A model generated the notes under the pieces. The model had not been told where the DNA came from. It made no database searches and saw only the letters and a program-made list of their open reading frames with translations. Made by a program: the position numbers and the translations under genes. A DNA stretch of 64,000 nt, taken from the NCBI GenBank assembly GCA_947499735.1, contig CANMPP010000002.1:310001-374000 (forward strand), read 5' to 3'. Every line of letters begins with the position of its first letter. Within the stretch, counting starts at the first letter, position 1. Positions 19,173-28,635 of this stretch are shown here, piece after piece. This DNA comes from an uncultured Pelagimonas sp. GTDB lineage: Bacteria; Pseudomonadota; Alphaproteobacteria; Rhodobacterales; Rhodobacteraceae.

Positions 19173-19535
19173 ATGTCACGATATCTACATGCCTTCGCGC
19201 TGCTTTGCGCTCTGTCTGGATGCATGGATGATCCAGAGACAGCACCAAAAGATCAGGGTAGCAGGATTGAAACCCTTATCCCCAATGTTGCCGATCGTGA
19301 GGGCGTGTTTGCATTTATCCCGATTTATGAAGGTAACGCGATTGGGTCATTCCATTTGACATGGGAGCCGACCAAAATCACCGAACAAGAAACCATTCGT
19401 CTTGCATCGGATATCTGTGCCCATGCGGGACTTGGCCCGGTGGCTATCAGAAAGGCCGTGACCGGAAACAGAATCGCCCGAACACATGACGATGAGATAC
19501 GCGATGTTCAGGATGCATGGTTTGGTTGCGAATAG
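19173..19535 (+). CDS. Small putative lipoprotein
   Basis: A 120-residue protein starting MSRYLHAFALLCALSGC, a lipoprotein signal with lipobox LSGC. The alternative GTG start at 19143 would put ten charged residues before the signal and lies within the pheT terminator, so it is rejected. The mature part contains FAFIPIYEGNAIGSFHLTWE and two cysteines near DICAHAG and the end (WFGCE) that could form a disulfide. No named family recognised. It is followed by about 180 bp without a gene. Confidence 0.65.
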   Translation: MSRYLHAFALLCALSGCMDDPETAPKDQGSRIETLIPNVADREGVFAFIPIYEGNAIGSFHLTWEPTKITEQETIRLASDICAHAGLGPVAIRKAVTGNRIARTHDDEIRDVQDAWFGCE

Positions 19536-19718
19536 CAGGAAACCCTGATTTCAAAGATGATTTGGCATTTCTGAAAGTGCGGATTTTCCTTTTTTAAATC
19601 TGTAGGGCGGGTGGCAAAAAAGGGGGCGCATTTTGGGAATTCATTGTGTTGATACACGTCTTGCGGCTTGAGTTGCCTCTATGACAGGCGTAGGCCCGCC
19701 CATGAAAGGTGGTGCCCT

Positions 19719-20489
19719 ATGCTCGATGTCTTCTCTCTTTTTTCCCCGACTGTCTGGATCGCCGTTTTGGCGATTTCTGTGATCGCTGGTTTGATTAAGG
19801 GCATGGTGGGCTTTGCTCTGCCGCTGATTATGATCGCTGGGTTTTCTAGTTTTATGGCCCCAGATCTGGCGCTGGCGGGATTGTTGATTCCGGCACTGGT
19901 GATCAACGCGTCTCAGGCGATGCGACAGGGGCTTGGCGAAGCGGTGGCATCTGTCAAACGGTTCAGCGTGTTTCTGGCGATCCTTGGGGTGATGATTGTT
20001 CTGGCGGCGCAAACGGTGCGTTTGATTTCACCCAACCTGATGTTGGGTATGGTCGGTGTCTTTGTGACTGGGTTCTTGACGCTGCAATTGGTGGGCTGGG
20101 TGCCTAAATTACAAGGTCGCAACAGCCGTCCGTTTGAAGTGATCTGCGCCACCATTGCTGGTCTGGCTGGTGGTGTCTCTGGCGTTTGGGGGCCACCCAC
20201 AGTGTTGTACCTAACGGCGCTGGACACCGAGAAAAAAGAACAGGTCCGCGTCATGGGCGTTGTGTTCTTCATTGGGGCCGTGTTGTTGATCCCGGCCCAT
20301 ATCGTGTCGGGTGTGCTGACATGGAAGACAGGCGTGTTTTCTATGATGGTCTTGCCCGCATCCCTGATCGGGGTTTGGATCGGACAGCGCATTCAGGACC
20401 GCATTGATCAGGCGATGTTCAAAAAGGCGACAATGATTGTTCTGTTGATCACGGGGCTGAACCTGCTGCGCCGGGCGTTTTTCGGCTGA
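19719..20489 (+). CDS. TauE/SafE family membrane exporter
   Basis: A 256-residue inner membrane protein of the sulfite/organosulfonate exporter family, with about eight hydrophobic helices in two repeats. The first repeat begins with AGLIKGMVGFALPLI (the family's conserved G-G-F motif); the second begins with AGLAGGVSGVWGPPTV. The start is set at ATG 19719 (MLDVFSLF) with AAAGGTGG just upstream; the frame extends to a TTG at 19668 without support. Substrate cannot be deduced. Its 3' end overlaps the convergent PqiA-like gene by 41 bp. Confidence 0.85.
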   Translation: MLDVFSLFSPTVWIAVLAISVIAGLIKGMVGFALPLIMIAGFSSFMAPDLALAGLLIPALVINASQAMRQGLGEAVASVKRFSVFLAILGVMIVLAAQTVRLISPNLMLGMVGVFVTGFLTLQLVGWVPKLQGRNSRPFEVICATIAGLAGGVSGVWGPPTVLYLTALDTEKKEQVRVMGVVFFIGAVLLIPAHIVSGVLTWKTGVFSMMVLPASLIGVWIGQRIQDRIDQAMFKKATMIVLLITGLNLLRRAFFG

Positions 20490-20949
20490 TCTCTGTCACC
20501 ACAGACACGGCCAACGATAGCAAAACGGCGGATGAAAACGCATAGAGCCCAAATTGCGGCTCTATCGATCCTATCGACAGGCCTTTGACCGCCAGAATGA
20601 TCAGGGCAAACAGAAACACGTCGATCATCGACAGTTTCGACAGAATACTGCCTGCTTTGCGCAAAGCTGCGCTGCTGCCATCGGTGACGAACCACAGATA
20701 GGCATATAGCCCGCATTTGGCCAAAGGCATGATCATGGCGAATATCGCGATAATAAGCGCCAGAAAGATGTCGGTTTGAAACAGCTCAACCACGCTGGTC
20801 CACAGCGTGATTTCCGAACTGAGCACATAGAATGCTTTGTTTTTCAAAAGCGGCAGAAACCATGTGATCGGCAAAATCGCGATCAAGGCCAGATTGCCCC
20901 AAGCAGCCATGCGTCCCAAAGGGCCGGATTGATGATACAGAGATGTCAT
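20449..20949 (-). CDS. PqiA-like (paraquat-inducible protein A family) membrane protein
   Basis: A 166-residue protein with four hydrophobic segments, equal to one PqiA domain. The first helix is NLALIAILPITWFLPLLKNK; the conserved SKLSMIDVFLFALIILAVKG block and a PLAKCGLYAYLW segment are recognisable. PqiA-type proteins work with MCE-domain lipid-transport proteins in the envelope, but none is encoded here. It ends 41 bp inside the convergent exporter gene and lies just downstream (10 bp) of a RidA gene read in the same direction. Confidence 0.7.
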   Translation of the reverse strand: MTSLYHQSGPLGRMAAWGNLALIAILPITWFLPLLKNKAFYVLSSEITLWTSVVELFQTDIFLALIIAIFAMIMPLAKCGLYAYLWFVTDGSSAALRKAGSILSKLSMIDVFLFALIILAVKGLSIGSIEPQFGLYAFSSAVLLSLAVSVVTEISRKTPGAAGSAP

Positions 20950-20958
20950 GGGTGTGAA

Positions 20959-21348
20959 TTAGGGGCGACGGGCGATGCAATCAACCTCGACCAACGCCCC
21001 AACGGCCAAAGCGGTGACGCCCACCGTTGTGCGCGCCGGGCGACGGTCGGGGGCGAAAAAGCTCTGATAGGTGTCGTTGAACGCGGCGTAGTCCCGTTCG
21101 AATTCCGTTAGGAAACAGCGGCACTGCACCACATGGGTCAGATCCAGCCCCAGTTCGTTCAGGATCAATTCAAGGTTCTTCATCACCCGGATCGTCTGCG
21201 CCTCGATCCCACCGGGCAGAGGCGCATCCGGTGCGTCAGGATCGGTGGGCATCTGGCCAGTTAGAATGACCCAACCATCATCTTCCACAGCGTGCGAAAA
21301 CGGAGCAACAGGGCGGGGCCCTTTAGAGAAAAGATGAAAGTCGGGCAT
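20959..21348 (-). CDS. RidA/YjgF family protein (paralogue 1)
   Basis: A 129-residue member of the Rid family, whose archetype hydrolyses reactive enamine/imine intermediates made by PLP enzymes. The conserved block PARTTVGVTALAVGALVEVD near residue 103 retains the arginine used for substrate carboxylate binding in RidA. GQMPTDPD and a central FLTEFERDYAAFN stretch fit the fold. A second Rid gene lies 12 bp upstream, so they form a pair. Confidence 0.88.
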   Translation of the reverse strand: MPDFHLFSKGPRPVAPFSHAVEDDGWVILTGQMPTDPDAPDAPLPGGIEAQTIRVMKNLELILNELGLDLTHVVQCRCFLTEFERDYAAFNDTYQSFFAPDRRPARTTVGVTALAVGALVEVDCIARRP

Positions 21349-21360
21349 GCTATGTGTCCT

Positions 21361-21705
21361 TTAATCGTAGGCGGCCGTGATGATGATTTCGACCTTTAGC
21401 TCAGGCCGGGCCAGTTTGGTTTCTCCACAGGCGCGGGCAGGGGCATGGCCTGCTGGAACCCATGCGTCCCAGACCGCGTTCATGTCGGCAAAATCCGCCA
21501 TGTCTGCGACCCAGATGATGGCTTGTAGGATCTGTTCTTTGGAACTGCCCGCTTCTGTCAGCAGCGCATCAATGCGGCGCAGGCATTCTGCGGTTTGATC
21601 CGCAACCGTGCCTTCGGCCCCGCCAACCTGACCGCATAGATAAACGGTGCCATTATGTTTGACGATTTTGCTCATACGTTCGCCGGTATGGATACGAGTG
21701 ATCAT
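21361..21705 (-). CDS. RidA/YjgF family protein (paralogue 2)
   Basis: A 114-residue Rid-family protein. The start is taken at ATG 21703-21705 ([11 protein letters not shown]), another in-frame ATG ten codons later is possible; the longer frame from 21762 has no family-like sequence. Recognisable parts are [25 protein letters not shown] and [19 protein letters not shown]. It is quite different from the neighbouring paralogue, so the pair is not a recent duplication. Confidence 0.87.
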   Translation of the reverse strand: MITRIHTGERMSKIVKHNGTVYLCGQVGGAEGTVADQTAECLRRIDALLTEAGSSKEQILQAIIWVADMADFADMNAVWDAWVPAGHAPARACGETKLARPELKVEIIITAAYD

Positions 21706-21831
21706 GGTTTGGATCTTTCTGGTTCGTGTTGGTGATGCTTGGTGCCACGAAAGATCGATCAAGGGAATACTCGCTTGAGATCCAAGTGGTTGATAATTGC
21801 CACGGGCCCGGAATCAAGGCGCAGCCGCCGG

Positions 21832-21964
21832 GCCCAGCGGCGGACCGTCCCCGCGGTCTGCCGCTTTTGCGACTGGAGGTGGGGATTGCAAGGGCACAGA
21901 TACTTGGCTGGCATAAAGTGATATCCAGAGGCGTTTTGCGGCCAACCACGGTCCGCCGCTGGGC
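21832..21964. repeat. 17-bp perfect inverted repeat around a 99-bp GC-rich segment
   Basis: The arm at 21832-21848 (GCCCAGCGGCGGACCGT) has an exact reverse complement at 21948-21964. The right arm touches the last base of the candidate HEPN gene's stop codon. The enclosed segment is not convincingly coding on either strand. Nature unknown: an element end, a palindromic intergenic repeat unit and an RNA structure are all possible. Confidence 0.7.
21837..21868 (+). repeat. Hairpin alternative inside the inverted repeat
   Basis: GCGGCGGACCG (21837-21847) can also pair with the nearby CGGTCTGCCGC (21854-21864; 10 of 11 pairs, loop TCCCCG), followed by TTTT on the plus strand. It therefore resembles a short plus-strand terminator, although both flanking genes are on the minus strand. 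Confidence 0.45.
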
Positions 21965-22587
21965 TATGTTGTGTTTTCAAGCAGCTCGATAGCGTCCAGC
22001 AATAAGCTTTCTGTGCGTGTTTGTGGGAAGCGGTTGTGAGTTTGATATTTTGGAGACTGCACTAGTTCTAAAGTGAAAAGCAAAACTTCGTGAATCGCTG
22101 ATTGCAGATCCGCGACATGAAGGTAAAAGCTCATCGGAACAAAATGTGCAAAGTCATTACGTGTGTAAATGACGCGCAATAAAGATTTTTCTCTTATTGT
22201 TGTAGCAGTAGATATGCTTTTTCCCAAAATCATTGTGTGCGGAGATGGCAGGCGTTCCAGTAATTCCCACAAATCAGCCAGACGCTCTTTGGGAATTGTA
22301 ATATCTGCATGAATTGGCTCTAGATTGTTTGCTTCGCAGACAGCATTCTCTGACCGTTGATTTAGATATTTGCGTAACTCTTCCTCGCTACGCTTTTTAA
22401 AAGGTCCAGTTCTATCCGTTTTGGTCAATAGGCAAACACAGCTACCTTGAAGAGCTAGATGTGTGTAGTTGACGGCAACCTTCCAAAAAGCCGGCTTTTC
22501 GTCGACCATTTTCAGTGCGAAAACTAACGCTTCTACGGATGTTTCTACGTCTGTGAAATTGTCGAATTCGTAGTATTCATCATCCAT
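21964..22587 (-). CDS. Candidate HEPN-fold protein of unknown function
   Basis: A 207-residue soluble, mostly helical protein. Near residue 155 it carries YTRNDFAHF, which fits the HEPN superfamily RNase motif R-x(4-6)-H with a polar residue right after the Arg, followed by long helices as in that fold. The N-terminus is acidic. The ATG lies 4 bp after the uvrB stop and its ribosome binding site (AAAAGGT) overlaps that stop, so it is probably co-translated with uvrB. The gene is visibly richer in A/T than its neighbours, suggesting later acquisition. The HEPN reading rests on one motif and predicted helicity. Confidence 0.5.
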   Translation of the reverse strand: MDDEYYEFDNFTDVETSVEALVFALKMVDEKPAFWKVAVNYTHLALQGSCVCLLTKTDRTGPFKKRSEEELRKYLNQRSENAVCEANNLEPIHADITIPKERLADLWELLERLPSPHTMILGKSISTATTIREKSLLRVIYTRNDFAHFVPMSFYLHVADLQSAIHEVLLFTLELVQSPKYQTHNRFPQTRTESLLLDAIELLENTT

Positions 22588-22591
22588 ACAT

Positions 22592-24775
22592 TTACCTTTT
22601 CTTCCGCCGCTTCACACCACCCCGTTGTCCCGGTTTGCCTGCGGTTGATCGACCGGCGGCTTTTTGGGCGGCTTCTGCTGCTGCGTCCACGGCGGATTGG
22701 CGGGCCAACGGGTCGTCGGCGATGGCCAGATCGACGGCTTCTAGGCGTTTGACCTCATCGCGCAGGCGGGCAGCTTCTTCAAATTCCAGATTTTCGGCGG
22801 CCTTGCGCATGTCATTGCGCAGACCTTCCAGAACCGTTTGCAGATTGCCACCGGCCATGCCTGCATCAACCGTCGCTGTAACGCGGGATTGGTCTGTATC
22901 GCCTTGATACATGCCCGCCAGAATGTCATCGACATTCTTTTTCACCGTGGCCGGAGTGATGCCGTGTTCCTCGTTATAGGCCATCTGCCTTTCACGTCGT
23001 CGCGATGTTTCTGCCAGCGCGCGTTCCATGGAACCGGTGATGCGATCCGCATACATGATCACGCGCCCTTCAGCATTCCGGGCCGCGCGGCCGATGGTCT
23101 GGATCAGGGACGTTTCAGAGCGCAGAAACCCTTCCTTATCCGCATCCAGAATGGCAACCAGTCCGCATTCAGGGATGTCCAACCCTTCACGCAGTAGGTT
23201 GATCCCGACCAGCACATCAAAGGCCCCAAGGCGCAGATCCCGCAGGATTTCAATCCGTTCGATCGTATCAATATCGGAATGCATATAGCGGATCTTGATG
23301 CCTTGTTCGTGGAAATATTCCGTCAGATCCTCGGCCATACGTTTGGTCAGGGTCGTGACCAACGTGCGATAGCCTTCTGCCGTGACTTTACGGATTTCAT
23401 CCAGCAGATCATCAACCTGCATATCGACGGGGCGGATTTCGACCTCTGGATCCAAAAGGCCCGTTGGGCGGATCACCTGTTCGGTGAAGACGCCGCCGGT
23501 CTGTTCCATTTCCCATGATGCAGGCGTGGCTGAGACATAGATGGATTGCGGCCGCATTGCGTCCCATTCTTCAAATTTCAGCGGGCGGTTGTCCATGCAG
23601 GACGGCAGACGGAACCCATGCTCTGCCAGCGTGAATTTGCGACGATAGTCGCCGCGATACATGCCGCCGATTTGGGGGACTGAGACGTGGCTTTCATCGG
23701 CAAAGACGATGGCATGATCAGGAATGAATTCAAACAGGGTGGGGGGCGGTTCGCCGGGGGCGCGGCCCGTCAAATAGCGTGAATAGTTTTCGATTCCGTT
23801 GCAAACACCCGTTGCCTCTAGCATTTCCAAATCGAAATTAGTGCGCTGTTCCAGGCGCTGTGCTTCTAGCAGTTTGCCCTCTTGCACCATGATATCTAGG
23901 CGCTGGCGCAGTTCTTCTTTGATGCCGATAATGGCTTGGTTCATCGTGGGGCGGGGCGTGACGTAGTGGGAATTCGCATAAACGCGGATGCGGTCGAATT
24001 CACCGGTTTTTTGCCCCGTCAACGGATCAAATTCGGTTAGGGATTCCAGCTCTTCGCCAAAGAAGGACAATTTCCATGCGCGGTCTTCTAGGTGGGCGGG
24101 CCAGATTTCCAGACTGTCGCCCCGCACGCGAAATGTTCCGCGATGAAAGGATTGATCGTTGCGCTTGTATTGCATTGCGATCAGTTCGGCGATGACCTCG
24201 CGTTGGTCATAGTCTTTGCCCACGAACAGATCCTGCGTCATCGCGCTATAGGTTTCGACGGACCCGATACCATAGATGCAGGACACCGAGGCCACGATGA
24301 TCACATCATCGCGTTCCAGCAATGCGCGCGTGGCCGCATGGCGCATTCGGTCAATCGCGTCGTTGATCTGGGATTCTTTTTCAATATAGGTGTCGGACCG
24401 CGCGACATAGGCCTCTGGTTGGTAATAGTCGTAGAAGGATACGAAGTATTCCACCGAGTTTTCGGGAAAGAAGCCTTTGAATTCGCCATATAGCTGGGCG
24501 GCCAATGTTTTGTTGGGGGCCAGAATGATTGCGGGGCGCTGCGTTTCCTCAATGATCTTGGCCATGGTAAAGGTCTTACCCGTGCCCGTGGCCCCCAAAA
24601 GCACCTGATCGCGTTCGCCATCATTGATGCCGCCTGCCAGTTCCACAATTGCTGTGGGTTGGTCCCCTGCCGGTTCAAAGGCGGTTTCCATGACAAACCG
24701 CTTGCCGCCCTCTAGCTTTTCGCGGGGCGTTGGGTTTTGCAACATGGGCATGGATTCAGGCGAATTGTTATGCAT
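22592..24775 (-). CDS. uvrB: Excinuclease ABC subunit B
   Basis: DNA-damage verification helicase of nucleotide excision repair, 727 residues. Present are Walker [14 protein letters not shown], the beta-hairpin region [19 protein letters not shown], the DEAD-like motif [13 protein letters not shown], helicase motif VI (QTIGRAARN) and the C-terminal UVR domain ([15 protein letters not shown]). It ends in a basic tail (GGVKRRKKR). The preferred ATG is at 24773-24775; the in-frame ATGs soon after (at MPMLQNP) are also possible. Confidence 0.97.
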   Translation of the reverse strand: MHNNSPESMPMLQNPTPREKLEGGKRFVMETAFEPAGDQPTAIVELAGGINDGERDQVLLGATGTGKTFTMAKIIEETQRPAIILAPNKTLAAQLYGEFKGFFPENSVEYFVSFYDYYQPEAYVARSDTYIEKESQINDAIDRMRHAATRALLERDDVIIVASVSCIYGIGSVETYSAMTQDLFVGKDYDQREVIAELIAMQYKRNDQSFHRGTFRVRGDSLEIWPAHLEDRAWKLSFFGEELESLTEFDPLTGQKTGEFDRIRVYANSHYVTPRPTMNQAIIGIKEELRQRLDIMVQEGKLLEAQRLEQRTNFDLEMLEATGVCNGIENYSRYLTGRAPGEPPPTLFEFIPDHAIVFADESHVSVPQIGGMYRGDYRRKFTLAEHGFRLPSCMDNRPLKFEEWDAMRPQSIYVSATPASWEMEQTGGVFTEQVIRPTGLLDPEVEIRPVDMQVDDLLDEIRKVTAEGYRTLVTTLTKRMAEDLTEYFHEQGIKIRYMHSDIDTIERIEILRDLRLGAFDVLVGINLLREGLDIPECGLVAILDADKEGFLRSETSLIQTIGRAARNAEGRVIMYADRITGSMERALAETSRRRERQMAYNEEHGITPATVKKNVDDILAGMYQGDTDQSRVTATVDAGMAGGNLQTVLEGLRNDMRKAAENLEFEEAARLRDEVKRLEAVDLAIADDPLARQSAVDAAAEAAQKAAGRSTAGKPGQRGGVKRRKKR

Positions 24776-24832
24776 CGGGCGACTCCTGTTGTTCTTATTG
24801 TGTTCTTTTGGCGCAGGAGTGCAAGGGCGATA

Positions 24833-25525
24833 TTAGACGTGTTGCCGCGACATTGGGACCAGATAGCGGATCAACGCCATCAGTAGGGCCCATACCATCA
24901 CCGCATTGAGCAAATGCCACAGGAAATGTGTGCCGATCCCATGGGTCAGTGCGCACATTTGCAAATCGAAGGTGCGGGCGCAAAGCGAGACTAAAAACGC
25001 CCCCGCGGCCAGTTGCACCAACCGAGCGGCAGGATGCGCTTTGATCGTCGAGATAACAGCAAAACCCAGTACTGCGATCAAGGCGGGCAAGTATTGTAGC
25101 GATCCGTTGAACGGATCCGTCGGTGCAGATGCGGTGTCGCTCACGACATTGCCCGATGTGAAATAGAACACAAGCCCGACCGATCCCAACACATAGGCTG
25201 CTATGCGGCCGGTTTTGGCCATATTGCGGCCGGTGTTGAAATAAATCGCGCTGAGCACGTAAAGGGCAACAAAGCTCCAGATGGGAATGACATCTGCTAG
25301 TTCGGCGCTGGTATTGGCCAGCGTGTGGAATAGGAAGGATCCGATGCCGATCAGGCCCGCCAGCAGGATCAGGATGGTTTCAATCCACAATATATTGCCG
25401 CGTTTGGCAGCCGTATGATAGGCGAGTACCGCCGCGATGACGAAGCCGAGATTTGACAGGGCATTTATGGGTTCATCCCAGAAGCCATGCACATGGCGTT
25501 CGCAATAAAGATCAATGAAATGCAT
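24833..25525 (-). CDS. Ceramidase-like (CREST superfamily) membrane hydrolase
   Basis: A 230-residue protein with about seven transmembrane segments. It has the superfamily's metal-site motifs in order: the N-terminal YCE...W.EPINALSN, then GIGSFLFHTLAN with following ELADVIPIW, and the C-terminal RTFDLQMC and GTHFLWHLLNA. The Ser, His, Asp and two C-terminal His residues correspond to the zinc-site residues of alkaline ceramidases. Bacterial members have little experimental work; the substrate could be a sphingolipid-like or other amide lipid. It is separated from uvrB by 57 bp in the same direction. Confidence 0.8.
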   Translation of the reverse strand: MHFIDLYCERHVHGFWDEPINALSNLGFVIAAVLAYHTAAKRGNILWIETILILLAGLIGIGSFLFHTLANTSAELADVIPIWSFVALYVLSAIYFNTGRNMAKTGRIAAYVLGSVGLVFYFTSGNVVSDTASAPTDPFNGSLQYLPALIAVLGFAVISTIKAHPAARLVQLAAGAFLVSLCARTFDLQMCALTHGIGTHFLWHLLNAVMVWALLMALIRYLVPMSRQHV

Positions 25526-25719
25526 GCTGAACCTCGAAATCAGGGGGCGGATAGGGTCCTTTTGCCCGTCCCACTTCTGGCTGCAAGGTCGATTTGCCTA
25601 AGATGCCCTATAATGCTGTTTTAGAGTGGGAAAATCTAAACAGTTTGGTACAATTTAGTGATGGATCTTTTGGTCTGCCCGGCTAGCGTGACGTAGATAT
25701 AAAGTCAAAGAGGCCCCCA

Positions 25720-26772
25720 ATGACCATATACCTCAACGCAAGTTCGCATGGCGCACCCTCACAGGCAACTTTGGATGCGATGGCCGAAATGTTGCAGGTT
25801 GAACACGAGGCAGGCACATCCGCGGCATTGGCCAAAGGTGTCGAATTAAAGGCAGTGACCTGCACAACGGTGGCGCAATTGCTTGGCGCGGATGTCGAGG
25901 GCGTCAGCCTAGGAAACGCAACAACGCCAATCTGGACCGCCTTGATGGCGCGCCTGGATTTGACGGGCAAACGCGTGCTTGTGGCACCCCATGAATGGGG
26001 CGAAAACATCCGGTTTTTGCAAGGATTGCCGGGCGTGCAGGTTGAGAAGCTGCCCGAGATCGATTTCTTGGCGCCGGATCTGTCTACATGGGAAGATATG
26101 ATCGGGCCAGATGTGGCCGCAATATGTGTGCCGATGGTCAGCTCGGTGCATGGCCATCTATACCCTGTCGAACAGATCGGTGCTCTGAAACGTCCCGAGG
26201 GCTGTTATCTAATCGTCGATGGTGCGCAGGCCGTGGGGCAGGTGCCGATTGATCTGTCGAAAATGGGATGTGATGCGTTTATTTCCACGGGGCGTAAATG
26301 GCTGCGGGGCCCGCGCAGTTCCGCGATGTTTTGGCTAAGCGAAGCGTTGCGTTCAAAAGTGCCGGTTGCACAGCTTGAACCGTTCGATTTCTCGCAGATC
26401 CTAATGGCTGGGCTATTGGCCGCTTTAAAAGATGTGCTGGAGATTGGGCAGAACGAGGTAACTGCGAAAATTCGTGCAACCTCTGCTGGCTTGGCAAGTG
26501 AATTGGGTCCAATTGGGGTTGCCTTGGATGCGGGTATGGGGCCGATGACGGGCGCGGTCACAATCGCTATTCCGAAAGATCGAACAGCCTGCATTGCCGA
26601 GGCGTTGGCCGGGCGTGGTTTCGATGTGAAATGTCCCAACCCTGAAATGGATGAATGCGTTGCTGATCGGCCATTGGCGCAAACGCATTTGCCGATGCGG
26701 ATATCCCCTCATGTGTACACGACAGATGAGGACATATCCGCGTTTGTTTCAGCCTTGTCTGAGCTTCTTTAA
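25720..26772 (+). CDS. Class V aminotransferase family PLP enzyme
   Basis: A 350-residue fold-type I PLP enzyme (cysteine desulfurase/isopenicillin epimerase-like). The PLP aspartate is in LIVDGAQAVGQ near residue 168, and the Schiff-base lysine is in FISTGRKWLRGPRS near 192. The loop before it, VPMVSSVHGHLYPV, is typical of the family. No desulfurase active-site cysteine loop is evident, so a Nif/Isc role is unlikely; the true reaction is not known. It converges with the M20 gene, 4 bp apart. Confidence 0.82.
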   Translation: MTIYLNASSHGAPSQATLDAMAEMLQVEHEAGTSAALAKGVELKAVTCTTVAQLLGADVEGVSLGNATTPIWTALMARLDLTGKRVLVAPHEWGENIRFLQGLPGVQVEKLPEIDFLAPDLSTWEDMIGPDVAAICVPMVSSVHGHLYPVEQIGALKRPEGCYLIVDGAQAVGQVPIDLSKMGCDAFISTGRKWLRGPRSSAMFWLSEALRSKVPVAQLEPFDFSQILMAGLLAALKDVLEIGQNEVTAKIRATSAGLASELGPIGVALDAGMGPMTGAVTIAIPKDRTACIAEALAGRGFDVKCPNPEMDECVADRPLAQTHLPMRISPHVYTTDEDISAFVSALSELL

Positions 26773-26776
26773 CAGA

Positions 26777-28198
26777 TCACTCAGGGCGCGGAACGAGGGC
26801 TGGTTCTGCATCTGCTGGCAATGGGCAGATATATGGCGTGTCTGATAGATAGTCTTGGTGGTCGGCTTTTGCCGCTGCCAAGAGGGCAGGGTCCTCAATC
26901 AAACGTTGCGCCGTCGCTGCCATAACCTTGGCCGCATAGGTCATGCCTTTATGTGCGGCGGCGGATTTGCCTTGTGCTACAACCTGCCACGTATGCAGCG
27001 GTGTGCCGATCGCCATTGTGGCAACCCGGGCCTGAACTGTCGGCACAGCCCAGCTGACATCGCCCACATCCGTTGATCCATTTCCACCTTCGCTTTTGAA
27101 ATCCAGTGGCAAAAGGAAATCGCACAGGGGTAAATCCTTGCGTGGTTTCAGGCCGACACTGGTAAAGGTCGTTGCGATGTCTTTTTCCGATAGGGTTTCT
27201 TGGATCTCGCTGGCAAAAGCGCGATCTGTTTCGTCAAACGGGACAGGACCCAGCTTTTCCAGCTCGGATTGCATGGCCTCTTCCATGGGGCGATTGCCGA
27301 TCAGGTTTGAGACCGAGGAAAATACCTTATGCGTGACCTGTGTTTCTGTCATCAGCGCGGCACCTTCTGCGATCTTGTGCACGCGGGCGACCATATCGCG
27401 CAGTTCGGGCAATGTGGCGGCTCGCACCAATTGGCGCAAGGTGGCTTTGGCCTGAACGACATTGGGTGCAGCACCGCCCGCATCGATATAGGCATAATGC
27501 ACCCGCGCACTGTCTGGCATATGTTCGCGCATATAATTGATGCCGATATTCATCAGCTCGGCCGCATCCAGCGCAGAACGGCCAAGTTCAGGCGATGCGG
27601 CTGCGTGCGACGCGGTGCCGTGAAAGGTGAAATCAATGCGGGCATTGGCCAATGAATTCGCCTGATTGACGCATGTCACGTTGGACGGGTGCCAAGAGAT
27701 CGCTGCATCCACATCGTCAAACAGACCTGCACGCACCATAAATGTCTTGGCCGCGCCGCCTTCTTCTGCGGGGCAGCCATAGTAGCGCACGCGTGCTTTT
27801 ATGCCGCTTTCAGCCAGCCAGTCCTTTACCGCAGTCGCAGCCAGCAGGGCGGCAGATCCTAACAAGTTATGTCCGCACCCATGCCCATTCGCGCCTTCGA
27901 TCAATGGCGTGTGCTTGGCCAAGCCGGGTTGTTGGCTGAGCATTGGAAGCGCATCAAATTCACCCAGAATGGCGATCACCGGGCCTTCTGTGCCGGCCTC
28001 GCCAACGACTGCTGTGGGCAGAGCCGCCGCCTCATCCGTGATTCTAAACCCTTTTTCCTCCAGCATTTTCCGATGTTCAGCCACGGAATCATATTCGGAA
28101 TAAAGCGTTTCAGGTGTGTCAAAAACCCGATTGGCCAAGCCAACAAAATCCTCACGATACGTATCAACGTGATCCCAAATAGGTGCGGTGTTTTTCAT
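26777..28198 (-). CDS. M20 family amidohydrolase (AbgB-like)
   Basis: A 473-residue metal-dependent peptidase/amidohydrolase of the p-aminobenzoyl-glutamate hydrolase type. The start is ATG 28196-28198 (MKNTAPIWDHV), with AAGGACC-like sequence upstream; a longer frame reaching 28411 overlaps the divergent NDUFS4 gene and is rejected. Metal-site sequences are HGCGHNLLG, PAEEGGAAKTF and AISWHPSN, with the dimerisation domain in the middle (HGTASHAAASPELGRSALDA). No signal peptide, so cytoplasmic. Confidence 0.9.
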   Translation of the reverse strand: MKNTAPIWDHVDTYREDFVGLANRVFDTPETLYSEYDSVAEHRKMLEEKGFRITDEAAALPTAVVGEAGTEGPVIAILGEFDALPMLSQQPGLAKHTPLIEGANGHGCGHNLLGSAALLAATAVKDWLAESGIKARVRYYGCPAEEGGAAKTFMVRAGLFDDVDAAISWHPSNVTCVNQANSLANARIDFTFHGTASHAAASPELGRSALDAAELMNIGINYMREHMPDSARVHYAYIDAGGAAPNVVQAKATLRQLVRAATLPELRDMVARVHKIAEGAALMTETQVTHKVFSSVSNLIGNRPMEEAMQSELEKLGPVPFDETDRAFASEIQETLSEKDIATTFTSVGLKPRKDLPLCDFLLPLDFKSEGGNGSTDVGDVSWAVPTVQARVATMAIGTPLHTWQVVAQGKSAAAHKGMTYAAKVMAATAQRLIEDPALLAAAKADHQDYLSDTPYICPLPADAEPALVPRPE

Positions 28199-28323
28199 AG
28201 GGAAGGTCCTTTTCTTTGCCCCATGTTTAAAACCTTGTGGATAGATAGTTACATTCCTAAGGTGAACTTGCTTGCCAAGTCGCCGTGAACTGCCCATAAA
28301 AACGCCATCGGAGGAGGTCAGCC

Positions 28324-28635
28324 ATGCGCGCACGCATTTATCAGCCCGCCAAAACGGCCATGTCATCTGGACAGGGCAAGACCAAATTATGGATTTTGGA
28401 ATTCTCGCCAAGTGAGGCGCGACAGACGGATCCGTTGATGGGCTGGACGTCTTCTGGCGATACGCAATCTCAGGTCAAAATGCGTTTTGGCACAAAAGAA
28501 GCGGCTTTGGATTACGCGAAAAATCACGGTATCGATGCAGATGTTGTTGAACCGACCAAGCGTAAGCCAAACATCCGTAGCCGAGGATACGCCGAAAATT
28601 TTGCTGTAGATCGCCGTGCGCCTTGGACCCATTGA
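28324..28635 (+). CDS. NDUFS4-like ETC complex I subunit
   Basis: A 103-residue protein matching the alphaproteobacterial counterpart of mitochondrial NDUFS4, an accessory subunit on the matrix arm of NADH:ubiquinone oxidoreductase. Recognisable are [18 protein letters not shown], the WILEF strand, [17 protein letters not shown] and the C-terminal [14 protein letters not shown] strong ribosome binding site (GGAGGAGG) precedes the ATG. It is divergent from the M20 gene. Confidence 0.92.
   Translation: MRARIYQPAKTAMSSGQGKTKLWILEFSPSEARQTDPLMGWTSSGDTQSQVKMRFGTKEAALDYAKNHGIDADVVEPTKRKPNIRSRGYAENFAVDRRAPWTH

Noticed and set aside
21653-21980. Small minus-strand frames covering the GC-rich inverted-repeat segment.
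   Set aside because: Overlapping frames with proline/arginine-rich composition, no ribosome binding site and no recognisable family; not supported as genes.
25720-26772. Calling the class V aminotransferase a cysteine desulfurase (IscS/SufS).
   Set aside because: No desulfurase active-site cysteine loop is evident and no iron-sulfur assembly genes are nearby.
28199-28411. In-frame upstream extension of the M20 amidohydrolase.
   Set aside because: It overlaps the divergent NDUFS4-like gene and its ribosome binding site and has no family likeness.
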